From positions 372,001 through 436,000 of the forward strand of contig BLAL01000009.1 of NCBI GenBank assembly GCA_015698045.1: DNA of 64,000 nt, read 5' to 3'. A program made the position numbers and the translations under genes. Origin of the DNA: Rhizophagus clarus (lineage: Eukaryota > Glomeromycota > Glomeromycetes > Glomerales > Glomeraceae). The notes beneath the pieces were generated by a model, which was not told the DNA's origin, did not search any database, and was given only the letters and a program-made list of their open reading frames with translations. Below are positions 12,438 to 25,500 of this stretch, piece after piece (the first letter of the stretch is position 1; the number at the start of each line of letters is the position of its first letter).

Positions 12438-13919
12438 ACCAATCTGTTAATTGTGGTCAAATCGATTACATTTGGACTTCATTTACTTAAATTTGATGTT
12501 AACGGCGAATTAACTAATCTTTCAGTTAATCAAATAATATTCAGACGCGAGTGTTAATAATCGTGTATTAGATGTATTATATCGTTCAATATTTTTTAAT
12601 GAGAACATTTCGGATCATATCATCTGGGAGTATTCACATAAAGGAATCATGTGGACCCAATGATTTACGACGTGCTAAACAAATCTTATCTTTTTCTCTG
12701 GTTTAGTGTACACTAGAAATGCTGTACATTGTCACGTGCTGGACGAGTAGAATTAATTTCGTTGCACTTCGAACTAATAAATACAATGTCTTCTGAAACC
12801 ACATGATGATGGATTGATTAAGAGCCATGTTTGTCATGAGCGCCGTATTTAAGTTCAACTTGATATAATCTTTTATACATATTAGTGTAAAATATCTTGC
12901 CTATAGTTTATAAAGGAAATTTCGAAAACAGGAAATTCTCTAAAAAGAATAATAATATTTTATCCGCCATATACTGCATAATTTTGAATTAAATAAAATA
13001 AAATTATTAAATGTTTGAATTGAACTATAGTTTCGTCAACGACCACGTACCATGACTAAAACACGCGTTCATGAAAATTCATTTCAACAATTCCTAATTT
13101 AAGAATTCCGCCAACACTTCAAAAAAGATTTATTGTGGTCAAATATTCAAGAGAAAGAGAAAAGAAAAGTTTTTCTAAAATAAAATAAAAATAAAATAAA
13201 TTTTGTCACACTAATACAGTATATTCAATTGTTCCAAACATGAAATAATTAGAAGATATCCGAAAAAATGCTATAAATAACGTAGAGGACGGTCAAAATG
13301 AGAAATTATATTTTGATATTTCAGATCTGTTATTGAAAAGGAAATTAGTCAATACAAAGCGACTGGAAAAAATATGATTATAATTAATTAATCAAAAAGT
13401 TTTGTTTTGAAAATGATCAGGTTCAAATATTTATCTGTTAGTTTTTTGTCGATTACAGTTATATAAACATTTAAATAATATTTATACGATCTAATTTTTG
13501 GCCAATCTAATCTAATAAGTATCAACAATATCGAATGGGAATGGATTACAAAAAATTTTTTATCAATATTACTATATCAAGAGCTTGATCATAATCAACG
13601 GATCATTATTTCTTAAGTATATTACATAATCCGTCACTAATACAACTGAAAAAAATTATGTAAAAATGATGTAATAATTAATAAGTAAATTCGTTACGTT
13701 TGTAAATCTTATATATCAGAAAATTACTTAGCAATCATTTAGATTGATAACATCTATAAATAACCAATCATGAGTCATGACTGCAAAAATTTAACGCAAT
13801 GACTGTGGTAAAATTAGAGTCATCTGATTTTAAAATTGTATAAATAAGTATTTTCCTTTTTTTTTGTTGAATCATTTTCTTTAACCGCTTTATCTCATTT
13901 TTTTCGTTAACCGTTCTTT
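12438..13919. other. Intergenic DNA, nothing recognised
   Basis: No coding frame, RNA gene or clear repeat was found in about 1.5 kb. AT content is slightly lower than in the desert at 4-8 kb. Confidence 0.45.
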
Positions 13920-14137
13920 AATATATTTTTTCTTTGAGCAATTATATTTAAAAATTTTTTTTTAATGTATGATGGTTTGTTCTCTTTCCCCTCCTCAGAA
14001 CAGTGTGTGCGACTTTCACGCATACGGCCCATTTTCTTTTTCATTATATACATATTTTTCTTTGAGCCATCATACGGTTAGAAATTTTTTTAATATATGA
14101 TAGTTTCTTCTCTTTCTCTTCGTTAGAACTGTACGTG
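13920..14137 (-). repeat. Two copies of a hairpin-rich sequence resembling a group II intron motif
   Basis: Two diverged units of about 110-125 bp lie in tandem (about 13921-14034 and 14045-14137). Read on the minus strand, the first contains GGCCGTATGCGTGAAAGTCG followed by CACACACTGTTCTGAGG; the second keeps GTCGCACGTACAGTTCT. These resemble the GAGCCGTATGCG...CGCACGTACGGTTC hairpin often seen in organellar and bacterial group II introns. No reverse transcriptase or domain V is visible, so this is at most a fragment, perhaps of mitochondrial origin. Confidence 0.3.
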
Positions 14138-14147
14138 CGACTTTAAG

Positions 14148-15570
14148 TAAGGTAAGCTTGCGCTCCCTGCTTTGCATAGTTTTAATGAAACAGGCTTCTC
14201 AGAATAAAAAAAGTCGATTACCTGTTTGGTGGTGTCGTAAACCATCAGTGGTATCCTGAAGGACCATGACAGTAAGGACCACTTTGGTAGCATGGTACCA
14301 TCTTTTTCCCGGAGGCTTTTTTTTTGTGGAGTATGGTGGTGGTTTGACCACCTGGTACCAACCATACTTACGGTGTTTTTTTTTAGATTTCATTGTAGAG
14401 GGGCATGACTTTAAGATAATTTACTCCTTACCCACGTTCTGAAATAATTTAACGGGGAAAAAAATCACATATGTGTGAAATGCATACAAATTTGTCAATT
14501 CCGATATTTTTTTCTTAAGTTGTCTAATTGCAGATTAAATAAGGTAAGCTTGCGCTCCCTGCTTAGCATAGTTTTAATGAAACAAGCTTCTCAGAATAAA
14601 AAAAGTCGATTACCTGTTTGGTGGTGTCGTAAACCATCAGTGGTATCCTGAAGGACCATGACAGTAAGGACCACTTTGGTAGCATGGTACCATCTTTTTC
14701 CCGGAGGCTTTTTTTTTGTGGAGTATGGTGGTGGTTCGACCACCTGGTACCAACCATACTTACGGTGTTTTTTTTTAGATTTCATTGTAGAGGGGCATGA
14801 CTTTACTCTAAGATAATTTACTCTTTACCCACGTTCTGAAATAATTTAACGGGAAAAAAATTACATATGTGTGAAATGCATACAAATTTGTCAATTCCGA
14901 TATTTTTTTTCTTAAGTTGTCTAATTGCAGATTAAATAAGGTAAGCTTGCGCTCCCTGCTTAGCATAGTTTTAATGAAACAAGCTTCTCAGAATAAAAAA
15001 AGTCGATTACCTGTTTGATGGTGTCGTAAATCATCAGTGGTATCCTGAAGGACCATGACAGTAAGGACCACTTTGGTAGCATGGTACCATCTCTTTCCCA
15101 GAGGCTTTTTTTTTGTGGAGTATGGTGGTGGTTTGACCACCTGGTACCAACCATACTTACGGTGTTTTTTTTTAGATTTCATTGTAGAGGGGCATGACTT
15201 TAAGATAATTTACTCCTTACCCACGTTCTGAAATAATTTAACGGGGAAAAAAATCACATATGTGTGAAATGCATACAAATTTGTCAATTCCGATATTTTT
15301 TTCTTAAGTTGTCTAATTGCAGATTAAATAAGGTAAGCTTGCGCTCCCTGCTTAGCATAGTTTTAATGAAACAAGCTTCTCAGAATAAAAAAAGTCGATT
15401 ACCTGTTTGGCGGTGTCGTAAATCATCAGTGGTATCCTGAAGGACCGTGACAGTAGGGACCACTTAGGTAGCACGGTACCATCTTTTTCCCAGAGGCTTT
15501 TTTTTTGTGGAGTATGGTGGTGGTTCGACCACCTGGTACCAACCATACTAACGGTGTTTTTTTTTTAGTT
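14148..15570. repeat. Tandem array, four units of about 392 bp
   Basis: Units begin at 14148, 14540, 14937 and 15329 (spacing 392, 397, 392 bp); the fourth is shortened. Copies are nearly identical and GC-richer than the surroundings. On the minus strand each unit contains an extended hairpin: outer arms GTATGGT/ACCATAC, inner arms GGTGG/CCACC, with the palindrome TGGTACCA as a side bulge. Units 1 and 3 share one hairpin-loop variant and units 2 and 4 another, so the array may have grown as a dimer. Open frames on the minus strand (starting MVGTRW) repeat because the units repeat; they match no known protein. It could be a satellite or a structured RNA source. Confidence 0.85.
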
Positions 15571-15869
15571 TATATCGTAGAAGCAGCAACGTCTATTCGT
15601 TAAAATTGTTCGATTAGGAGTTGCCCCGGGCATTTAACAATAGTAAAAATATTTTTATGATATTAATCGGACCTATGGCATTATCGATGATTTTATGTAG
15701 TACTATAAGATGAATTTTGATGAAAAAGTTTTTGTTTGCGATAAAAGGTAAATTTTTAATATTTTGTGAAATAAGTTACGTGATAAAAAAAAAAAATTGT
15801 GAATTAATTAAATTCTAATTTTCATGATGTATCAAATAAATAATCTCAAATTGTGTGAATATACAAGAA
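15571..15869. other. Intergenic DNA
   Basis: Nothing recognised between the tandem array and the first BTB relic. Confidence 0.4.
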
Positions 15870-16080
15870 GTGTCCGTTCTTGCTTTTGGTAGTGGAATTG
15901 AAGAAATATATCGCGTCTTAAATTTTAGCAATAATGATCGATAAATTCGATTTGCATTAAACGTATTAGGTTCAATAATTGCATGCAGCTCTTTATTTCT
16001 GACGGTTGGCTAAAGAAAAAAGTGACTAAGAAATTTATTTTAGAAATGTTTCTGCGACGTTTTTATATTTTTACATCTAA
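15870..16080 (+). pseudogene. BTB-TLDc gene fragment (BTB exon remnant)
   Basis: Part of the BTB exon of the neighbouring family can be aligned by eye: CATGCAGCTCTTTATTTCTG and CTAAAGAAAAAAGTGACTAA followed by AAATTTATTTTAGAAATG correspond to the segment HAALSNEWAKKKDGKFILEK of the gene at 17927. The frame is broken by stops and small indels and no TLDc part follows directly. It is a short dead fragment at the edge of the BTB cluster. Confidence 0.55.
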
Positions 16081-16549
16081 AATTTATATATATCCTGTGT
16101 ATGTCCACATAATAATTATACAAATAATAACTTTTCAAAGTTAAAAAGAATTAGACAATCTACAATAAAATGAAAAATATATAAATGTTAATATGAATTT
16201 ATAATAAAGTTCTTGACAAGTATTTAAAAGTTTATCGTTATTTATTTTAATGAAATTTATATCATATAAAAAGATTCTATAAAAGATATTTATTATTAGA
16301 ATTTTTTTCTTATAGTTTACAGTTTCATAAGTTGATAATTATAATAAGAAACTTTTTTTTTCATTTTTGCGTGAAAAATATTTGTCGTAATATCCTTTGA
16401 AGTTACCTAAATTTGGTCTTTATTTAACGATCATAATTTATTGTTGATATCTGATATTAACATACATGTATAAGCTAATGAAGGATAATGAAAAAAACCG
16501 ATTTTTATTGAACCCAAGCGAGACTGGCTAAAGAAAAGAGTATGACGAA

Positions 16550-17640
16550 AAAGGAGACGTTATTATCTATGCTATTGAAAATGAAAATATTTTTTACGTA
16601 CCAGATCACAATATTTTCGAGCTGCACTTTCTAATGGGTAAGCGAAGGATGGAAATTTTATTTTAACGTTCCTCCAAACATTTTAAAAATTATTTTAAGG
16701 TAAATATTTATCGTGCAAATTTACAGAAATTTTATATATTAATGTTTATTTATTGTGGAAAATGGGTTTAGCAACATTAGAGGGATCTGAATTTAAACTT
16801 TTAATAGCGATAGTATAATTGAGGAATATTTGATTAAACATCGATACTAGTTTTTACAACAAAATCCTCTGAAAATTCTTGAAGCAATTATTTTTAATGA
16901 AATTTGCGAAAATTTCGTTAATTTTGTACAATATTCAATCACATTTTTATTGATCTGTATTTAGAAGAAATGATATATGGAATATCTTAATAAAATGGAC
17001 TCTTGCGCAACATACTAGTAACATACTACTATCCCGGAAGATATTTCTCAATGGAGCGGTGAAAAAGTTACAATTTCGGAAAAATATTAATAGATACGTT
17101 CCATTAATTAGATTCTACCATAGTATATCCATGGAAGGTCTCTATTATAAAGTATTCATTTAAATAAATTATTACCAAAAGATTTATTTAATAATCTCTT
17201 TGAATTCATACAATGCCAACTGAAATAATGAATTTGACGGACAAGCTCAATAAAAGATCAAAGTACGGTTCAATTATTGTTAATTTCCAACATTTGCATA
17301 TTTTCCAGTTGAATTGGTAAGAAAAATTATAATCATCATAATAATTAAGGAAGGACTCTATCGAGGGATGGTAATACAGTTGAAATATTTTACGAAAAAG
17401 CAGATAATAAAGGAGCTAATATTGTTATAACCAAATAATTAGAGGTATGATAGTTTTTATATTACATATTTAAAAAAGATTACAAAAATACTTATACAGG
17501 CAAGATTGGACGAGTGATTAACACAGAGCGTACTGTATTTTGTTAATAGTAATTACGGACCAGTTTTTGGACGTAGGTAGTAATAATGGGTATTTATGAT
17601 ATAGAGTTGCGTTCAGATGGTGAATGTACTGTAGTTCACT
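16550..17640 (+). pseudogene. BTB-BACK-TLDc pseudogene
   Basis: All parts of the family gene are recognisable in order. A BTB end (ATTATCTATGCTATTGAAAA, then TATTTTCGAGCTGCACTTTC) is followed by an intron-like gap, the BACK start (TTTATTTATTGTGGAAAATG), BACK helices at 16860-17200, and TLDc pieces such as AGGGATGGTAATACAGTTGA and GATAATAAAGGAGCTAATAT. Several frameshifts and stops break it, and a piece of the TLDc core between about 17450 and 17480 is missing. It is closest to the intact gene immediately downstream and probably arose by tandem duplication. Confidence 0.8.
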
Positions 17641-17926
17641 ATTGGTATCCAAGAAATTATTAAAATTACGATGTATTTTTAAGTTTGTAAAAAAAAAGAA
17701 AATTTTTATAAATTGTCTAAAAAAATTTTTTTTTTGTTGTTACATAAATGAAATATTACTAATCCGGGATAGTAAAAAAAACACTGTCACGCCATACCTG
17801 TTTAATTGTTACACAGGGAAAGCCCCTCATTATAAATATTGTACAACAATAAATAACGCCATTAAAAAAAACCAAAATTAGTTGTCGATCAGTACTATAC
17901 TTTCCTTTCGCAGTTTACCGATGCCG

Positions 17927-19416
17927 ATGTCTGTAGATTGTTGGCAAGAAATTATTAATGATTATGAAAAATTATTTGAAAATAACGAAGGTTGTGATGT
18001 TATTATTTATGCTGGTGAAAATGGTAATATTGAAGAATTGCATGCGCATTCAATTATTTTACGTGTCAGGTCACAATATTTTCATGCAGCACTTTCTAAT
18101 GAATGGGCAAAGAAAAAGGATGGAAAATTTATTTTAGAAAAGCCAAATGTTTCTTCAAACATTTTAAAAATTATTCTAAGGTATTAAAATACATAATAAA
18201 TTAGTAAATAATACATATAGTATATAAATAAGACGTATTTAAAAAAAAATTTTTTTTTTTTTTCTTACTTTGAAATTTTAGGTATATTTATTGTGGAAAA
18301 ATTGATTTAACAATATTAAAAGGACCTGATTTATTTAGTCTCTTAATGGCGGTAGATGAACTTAACATTCAATCTTTAATCCTTCGTATTGAGGAACATT
18401 TAATTAAATATCAACATGAGTTTTTAAAACAGAATCCTATGAAAATTCTTGAAACAATTTATCAAAATGAATCCTTTATAAGTTTGTTAGATTGGTTTTT
18501 TAATAAAATTTGTGAAAATTTTGTTAGTTCTGATAAATTTGTCACTATAAAACCACATTTATTGGAATTTCTTTTAAAGAGAGATGATTTATATTTAGAA
18601 GAAATTGATATATGGAATAATTTAATGAGATGGGCTTCTGCACAGCATCCTACTATTCCAAAAGATATTACTAAATGGAGTAGTGAAGAAGTTACGGTTA
18701 TGGAAAGAACACTTAATAGATATATTCCTTTAATTAGATTTTACCATATCTCTTCGAAAGATCTTTATGATAGAGTATATCCTTTAAAAGAATTACTACC
18801 AAAAGATTTAATTAATGACCTTTTTACATTTTCAAATGAAAAAACAAATATTAGTAAACAACTTCTCAGAAGATCAAGATATGATTCAGTTATCATTGAA
18901 TTTCGACATTTTGCATTATTTTCTAGTTGGATAGATAAGAATAGTAATTATTATTCAAGGAAGATTCCTTATAGTTTTAATTTACTATACCGTGCTAGTA
19001 GGGATGGTGACACAATTAAAAAATTTCATGAGAGAACGGATAATAAAGGTGCCAGTATCGTTATTGCAAAGATTAAAAATACAAATCAAATAATCGGAGG
19101 ATATTCTCCATTTGATTGGAGTGGATTTGCTCTTTGGAAATCTACGACTGATAGTTTTATATTCTCATTTAAAGATTACAATAATATTGATACAGGCAAA
19201 ATTGGAAGGGTAACCAATAGGAAATATGCTATATATGGTCATAATAATTGTGGACCAGTATTTGGCGTAAATAATAATGTTAGTTGTGATATAATGGTAC
19301 GTTCAAATGGTAAATGGACTTCAGAACCACATGCTTATCCTGATATAGGTATCCCAACAAATTATGAAGTTGAAAATTATGAAGTATTTCGAGTTTGTTA
19401 TAAAGGATTTAATTAG
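17927..19416 (+). CDS. BTB-BACK-TLDc domain protein
   Basis: Exon 1 is 17927-18180 and exon 2 is 18282-19416, joined over a 101-nt intron with a GTATTA donor and TTTTAG acceptor; 462 aa. The ATG at 17927 (MSVDCWQEIINDYEKLF) is preferred because the paralogues begin MSIECWQEN; an in-frame ATG two codons upstream (17921) is possible. BTB covers about residues 20-90 (GCDVIIYAGENG), BACK about 130-240 (LEFLLKRDDLYLEEIDIWNN) and TLDc about 290-455 (NLLYRASRDGDT, NKGASIVIAKIK, final YEVENYEVFRV). It is about 60-70% identical by eye to the two minus-strand genes at 20.4 and 28.2 kb. A role as Cullin-3 adaptor or in stress signalling is family knowledge from animals only. Confidence 0.92.
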
Positions 19417-20422
19417 GAGATATTTACATGAATTTTTTGAGAACTTTTGTGTGACACCGATGGTTTATTAGAAGTTAATATAGAATTTGCTATTATTATT
19501 ATTAGAATATTATTATTTTATTTAAATTAATAATAAATTTAAATGGTTAGATTATGGAATTAATGTGTATTAATATCTAATGTTTTTTTATTTTTTGAAC
19601 CATAGCTCCATAAATAACATGACGACCGAAAGGAATCATATTACTTTATTCTTTAATAATTAATTTTCTTTATAAATCACGAACTTTTTTCCCGAATTTC
19701 TTTTGCAAATTTTCTTTCGGGTTATTAAGTTTATCTGCTGAACATTTATAATATTCTAAACCTTTTCCAAACAAGCAACGTATCAGAACTAAACAAACTA
19801 ATTAATTAAATATTCTTAAATACAAAGACTAATTATATCGAGTTAATCTATTTTATTAACAGGTTTAAAATTTAAGCCCTTCTGATTAAAAAAAAAAAAA
19901 ATACATTAATGTTTTGATAATATTTAATAATTATTCATTACAATCAGCAACGCTTATTTATTTATTCTGTAGTTTGATCATCTTCAATGAAAGATAATGA
20001 TCTGAGGATAAATAACATCATAAAATTTGTTAATACAACGACTATGTGTATAGTAATATAAGTAAACCGAAAGACTAAAAAAAGAGGGATTAATTTATTT
20101 ATCATTAATAAATAGTTTTTATATAATTTATTATACAGAATTATTTATTCGAAATAAGATATCAATTTCATGTACTGTAAACATATAAATTAATCAATTT
20201 AGATTTTTTAGTTTACACAACACTAGTTATTTTCAGCAAATAGATGGTCGATAATTTTACTGTTGATAGAATTACAACAATTTAATAAATTTTATATGTC
20301 GGAAACCATTTTTCAATAACACTCCATTATCTTGTACATTTAATGATATCATAACAGTAACTTTTAGCTATTATTAGTTTATGAAGTTTACAAGAAGAGT
20401 TCTAAATGATGACCCTTTTTTT
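19417..20422. other. Intergenic region, second part belongs to a segmental duplication
   Basis: From about 19790 onward the sequence matches 25960-26400 (shared ATTAATTAAATAT, TTAACAGGTT, TAGTTTGATCATCTT). No gene is seen. Confidence 0.6.
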
Positions 20423-22480
20423 TTAATTCTTTTTAATAACTTGAAATACTTCCCAATTTTCAACCTCATAATTTCTTGGGATATCAATATCGGGATAAGC
20501 ATTTGGATGTGACCTCCATTTGTTGTCATTTGAGTGACAAACTATATCACAACTACCACCATTAGTACTACAACCAAAAGTTGGACCATAACTATTATAA
20601 CAATATATAGCATCTTCTTTTTTAATCACTCTTCCAATCTTTCCTGTATTAGTATTTTTGTAATTTTTAAATGAAAATATAAAACTATCAGCCGTGGTTT
20701 TAAAATGACGATTTCCGCCCCAATCTAATGGATTATATCCTCCAATCATTTGATCTGTATTTTTAATTTTCACAATAACAATATTGGCTCCTTTATTATC
20801 TGTTTTTTCATGAAATTTCTTAATGGTGTTACCATCTCTACTAGAACGATAGAGTAAATTGAAATTATAAGGAATATTTCTTAAATAATTATCATTTTTT
20901 CTATCTATCCAATTCGCAAACAATGCAAAATGTTGAAAATTAACAATATCTGAATCGCAGTGCTTTGATTGTCTGGGAGGTTGTATATCAATATTTGTTT
21001 TTCTATTTGGTACTAAATAAAAAGTAAAAAGATTATTAATTAATTCTTTTGGTAATAATTTTTTCAAAGGATATATTTTATCATGAAAATCTTCTGAAGA
21101 TATATGATAAAATTTAATTAAAGGAATATATTTATGAAGACTTCGTTTCATAATCGTCACTTCCTCTTTATTCCATTTAGTAATATCTTTTGGAATAGTA
21201 GGATTTTGTGCAAAAGCCCATTTCAATAAGTTATCCCATATTTCAATTTCTTCTAAACACAAATCATCCCGTTTTAAAAGCAATTCGATTATAGGTGCTT
21301 TTAAGCTAGTAAAATTTTTAGAATTAAATAATATTTTAGGCTCTTCACAAATTTTATTAAGACAATAATCCAATAAATTCGTAAAAGCTTCATTTTGATA
21401 AACTGTTTCAATAATTCCTATAAGATTTTGTTGTAAAAATCCGTACTTATGTTTAATTAAATATTCTCCAATACGAGGGATTAAAGATTGAATATTAAGT
21501 TCATCAATTGCCATGGATAGTTTTAATAATTCAGGTCCTTTTAATTTTGTAAAATCAATCTTTCCACAATAAATAAATCTAAGAATAATTTTAATGAAAG
21601 ATATCAATAAACTATCGTGTATATATATATAGGCACATTTATAGATATAAATATTTTATTACCTTAAAATAATTTCAAAGGTTTTTGAAGAAATATTTGG
21701 TTTTTCTAAAATAAATTTCCCATCTTTTTTCTTTGCCCATTCATTAGAAAGTGCTGTACGAAAATATTGAGACCTGACACGCAAAATATTTGAGAGAGCA
21801 TGTAATTCCTTAACGTTTTCATTTTCACCAGCATAAATAATAACATCATATCCTTCATTAGTCTCAAATAATCTTTCATAATCGTCATTAATGTTTTCTT
21901 GCCAACACTCTATAGACATCGTTAAATTTAGAAGAGTTAGAAATATATGTATCTGATCAACAATTTTTTTTTTAATATTGGACGACATTTATCATGATGA
22001 CAAATTATTACAAATTATTACAAATTATTGCATTATATTGACGCATTCTACTGCGCCACGAGCTACGTAGTTTTTTGATTATATAATAAAAAAATAAAAC
22101 ACTGAATTCAAAAGAATCGCCATTAAAAAATATGCTTTTATATTTGAATTTAATTTCTCTGGAAAAATATAGTTTTCTTTTTATTAGAAATAACGCTTTG
22201 GACAATTCTTTCATTAGATTTTAGTTTATGTTAAAAAGTTTATTATTTGCTTCCGTATGAACTCTGGTAAAAAATTTCTATTACTTACATATTACTTACA
22301 TATTATTTTCAATTTTTCATGTTAATAACGCTCCTCAAAATAAACAATATATATAGATATTAACAAATAAAAATGATAAATGTGTTTAATATGTATTAAT
22401 TATTGTTTTTTTATAAAATAGTGATTTTTAAAATATGTGAAATAAAAATATTTATGTGAAAATATCATTTGTTGCGGATG
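19790..22480. repeat. Segmental duplication, copy A
   Basis: This block, with the BTB-TLDc gene at 20423-21919 inside, is a direct duplicate of 25960-30000. The similarity covers the 3' flank, the whole gene and about 500 bp of 5' flank, ending near GAAAATATCATTTGTTGCGG (about 22475). Copy A lacks the 1.5-kb inverted-repeat element and about 85 bp beside it that are present in copy B. Confidence 0.8.
20423..21919 (-). CDS. BTB-BACK-TLDc domain protein (duplicate A)
   Basis: Exon 1 is 21919-21663 and exon 2 is 21578-20423, with an 84-nt intron containing a short (TA)n run; the joined frame is 1413 nt, 470 aa. It starts MSIECWQENINDDYERLF; an upstream in-frame ATG at 21988 would add 23 residues but is absent from the paralogues. 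BTB spans about residues 20-90, BACK 130-240 and TLDc 300-465, with NLLYRSSRDGNT and NKGANIVIVKIK conserved. It ends EVENWEVFQVIKKN. It is about 94% identical by eye to the gene at 28171-29660, and its TLDc segment IGGYNPLDW is complete here. Confidence 0.92.
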
Positions 22481-22589
22481 ATAAATTTTTAACTGTAAAG
22501 TACTGTGTATCAACAATGTAAATTAGAAATTGATTATTAATACTAATTAATTAAGAAAATAAGGACAAATTATTCCCTATAATTCTTGT
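21989..22589. other. 5' flank of duplicate A gene
   Basis: No gene seen. The segment 22370-22480 is a block repeated upstream of duplicate B (29880-29985) and again at 41640-41790; see findings. Confidence 0.5.
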
Positions 22590-25500
22590 TTGCAAAAAAA
22601 CTTTTTTTAAAAAAATTCTAATATGGATAATAATAATGAAGAACACATTATTGATTCTGATGAAGTCTAACACCAACTAGAAGAAAAGCTATATAGATCT
22701 TGAAAGATAAACAAGAAATGCCACATGCAAAAAAGATCCGAATCAATCCAAAATCTAAAAAATCAAAGTTTTATTTGGAATTATTTTCAGGTTGAAAATA
22801 GACGTTGTAAGGGCAAGACTCCAAGGAATTTTAATTTAGAAATAGGTAAGTGTAGTTTTATTGAGAATTTAGAATAACTTTGTATGTATAAAATTTATTT
22901 TGCTGTTAACGTCCGAATCCATAATGACGCTAAACTATTCATTGATTGGTATTTGTTAGGAACCAATAGCAATTTGGACTTGATTTGTGTAATTCGATTT
23001 TAGAATTAAAGAATGTTAGAAACTGAAAGAATAATTTAGAAGGATTATGGTGAAGCAAAATTTATGTTATAAAAAGGATGAGAATTCATTAATAAAATGA
23101 GAACTTTGGGTTTACTGCGCAATTAACTTGTGTTTTACTGCGGAATTAACTCTGATTTATTTAGGTGCAACTACGGCAGATGCGGCAAACGGATCTACTT
23201 CCTCAAATGGTGAAGAGTATGAATGTAAAAAAAGTTATAAGTATGATGTTGTAACTGGAAACATGAATGTACATTTATATTCAAAACATGGAATTGTAAA
23301 TTACATTACCAAATGATATTCAACTTTAAAGATTCTAATCAGTTGCACATTGATGCAATGATCAAAAAAGTTACAGATTCTTTACCATTTAATATTGTGC
23401 ACGGAGAAAGTTATCGAAAAATGATAAATAAATTTGATCCAGCATTTATACCACCAAGTAATAATACCATCAAGTAATAAAAGTATTAAAGAAAATCTTG
23501 CTGCTGCGTAAAAGAAGGGAATTTTACAAATTGAAAATTGAATTTTAACACTTGTGAAACTACTTCCATAACTACAGGTTTATGGACGTTCGTAGTAATG
23601 ATGGATATGTTGGTGTAACCCTTCATTGGTTAACACCTGATTTTGAAACGCGTGATATTATTTTAGCTGTTGAATAACAAATGGATTAACCACATACAGG
23701 TGAACGAATCAAAGAATATTTAGATACAAAGTTGAAATTTGATTGTCTGGGAAAATATTATGTACAACTGACAATGGAGCAAACATGAAAAAACCAAAAG
23801 GCTATTAGAATTTGGAATGGTATAGAGAAACTTTTTTGTATTGCATATATACCTCAGCCTATAGTATTTCAAGCCTTAAAATTATTAAGCCACATATCAA
23901 AAGAATTCGCAAACTTGTTAATTTTTTCGATCTTCAAAACAAATTCAACATCTTGACTATGCACAAATTGATTTGACTCAATGTAATAAATCTAATACAC
24001 AATCTATTCAATTACATGATTTTGCTGAAATAGAGTTGGAGGAATTTGGTGAGGAATCTGATGATAAAGATACTAAAGAAGGTAAGGAATGTCATAATAA
24101 TAATGAATATTGAAAAAAACAGAATTAAGATTTTACATACAATTAATAACATAAAAATCGTTGGAATTCAAGTGATTAACAAGCTCTTGGTACTACATCT
24201 AGAATTATATGGCTTTCCGCAACTTTACATTACATAATAAAGATAATAGTGCTAAAAAAGATTCTCGTAAATTAAAAGATTGTATGATTCAAAAATTGGG
24301 AATGTCAATTATTAAAAGATCAGTGAAATTACTTAAGCCATTTAACGAATTAACTACATACTTTAGTGGAATTCAATATACTACTCTTTCAATTGTTAAT
24401 CCAAGTATTGAAGCAATTTTCCAATGGAACATTATTAACATCAGAACAACTTGAACAACTGAAATTATTAATGATGATAATTTGCAATTTAATATTGATG
24501 AAGGTAAATTAAATTAAATCTTAATATAATTATTTTATAATTATTAACTGAGAAAAAAATTTTTTTTTTTCAAATAATATTAAACGAGTGAAACAACAAA
24601 AGCCACCTTCAACAGAATAATTATCAAAAAAAATTAAAGGGATTATTTATAATTCTCTTTGGCATTATTGGTCAGATTTTGAGAAGTTTGAACCTATGAC
24701 CTATGGTAGATGAAATTTTGGACAGATGAAATATTAGAGTGTGCGGTCAACTAATTAAATCAAAACTATATATGGACCATACAAAAATTTACTATTAAAG
24801 ATTTTTCTGATTAAACTATTAATTAACTTCGTCTTATAATAAATTTCTTATTAAATTGATATGTTTTTTATTCTTCCATAAAATCAAACTCTTCCTGTTA
24901 TTTATATTCCAAATTTTACAAAAGTATTCTAAATCAATGTATCTTTCATGTGACAGTTTGTTTTTTCCAAAAAAAGATCGTTCGCGTCTCAAAAATAAAT
25001 AAAATAACGCTTTCCGATGTATTTACATAAGGAAAAAACTTTTTTCTTAAGTGTTTTTCAAAAATATGGAACTGTTACATTGTTTTTCAATTATTTAATG
25101 TCCATTTAAATTTTTGGATTTTTCAAATGCTAATTAAATACATAGTTATCGAACTTAATAATACCATATTGTACAATATAAGAAAAAGTCATGGGATCAA
25201 TGTTTACTATTGTCGTATTTTTCATGAAAAAATCTTTAATAGTGGATTCACATTTGGTTTTTAAGTAAATACAACAAATATGAATCTTGCAATATCTGTT
25301 ATGAGATTTCACTATATACAATAACTTCTGGATTTTTTTTTTTTGTAAATTTTTATATGGTCCATATATAGTTTTGATTTAATTAGTTGACCGCACACCC
25401 CAATGAAAATATGTAACAATACAATCAATGAATTTAATGAATTATGTACTGAATTTAAAGTATAGTTATAGTTGATAAACTAGAAGAGCCTGCTACAACA

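Noticed and set aside
14123-15546. Minus-strand open frames starting MVGTRW or MKSKKK in each unit of the 392-bp array
   Set aside because: They repeat simply because the DNA repeats, two frames are open at once, no domain is recognisable, and no splice or start context supports a gene.
25130-25321. 63-codon minus-strand open frame inside the 668-bp MITE
   Set aside because: Too short for a transposase and without any recognisable motif.
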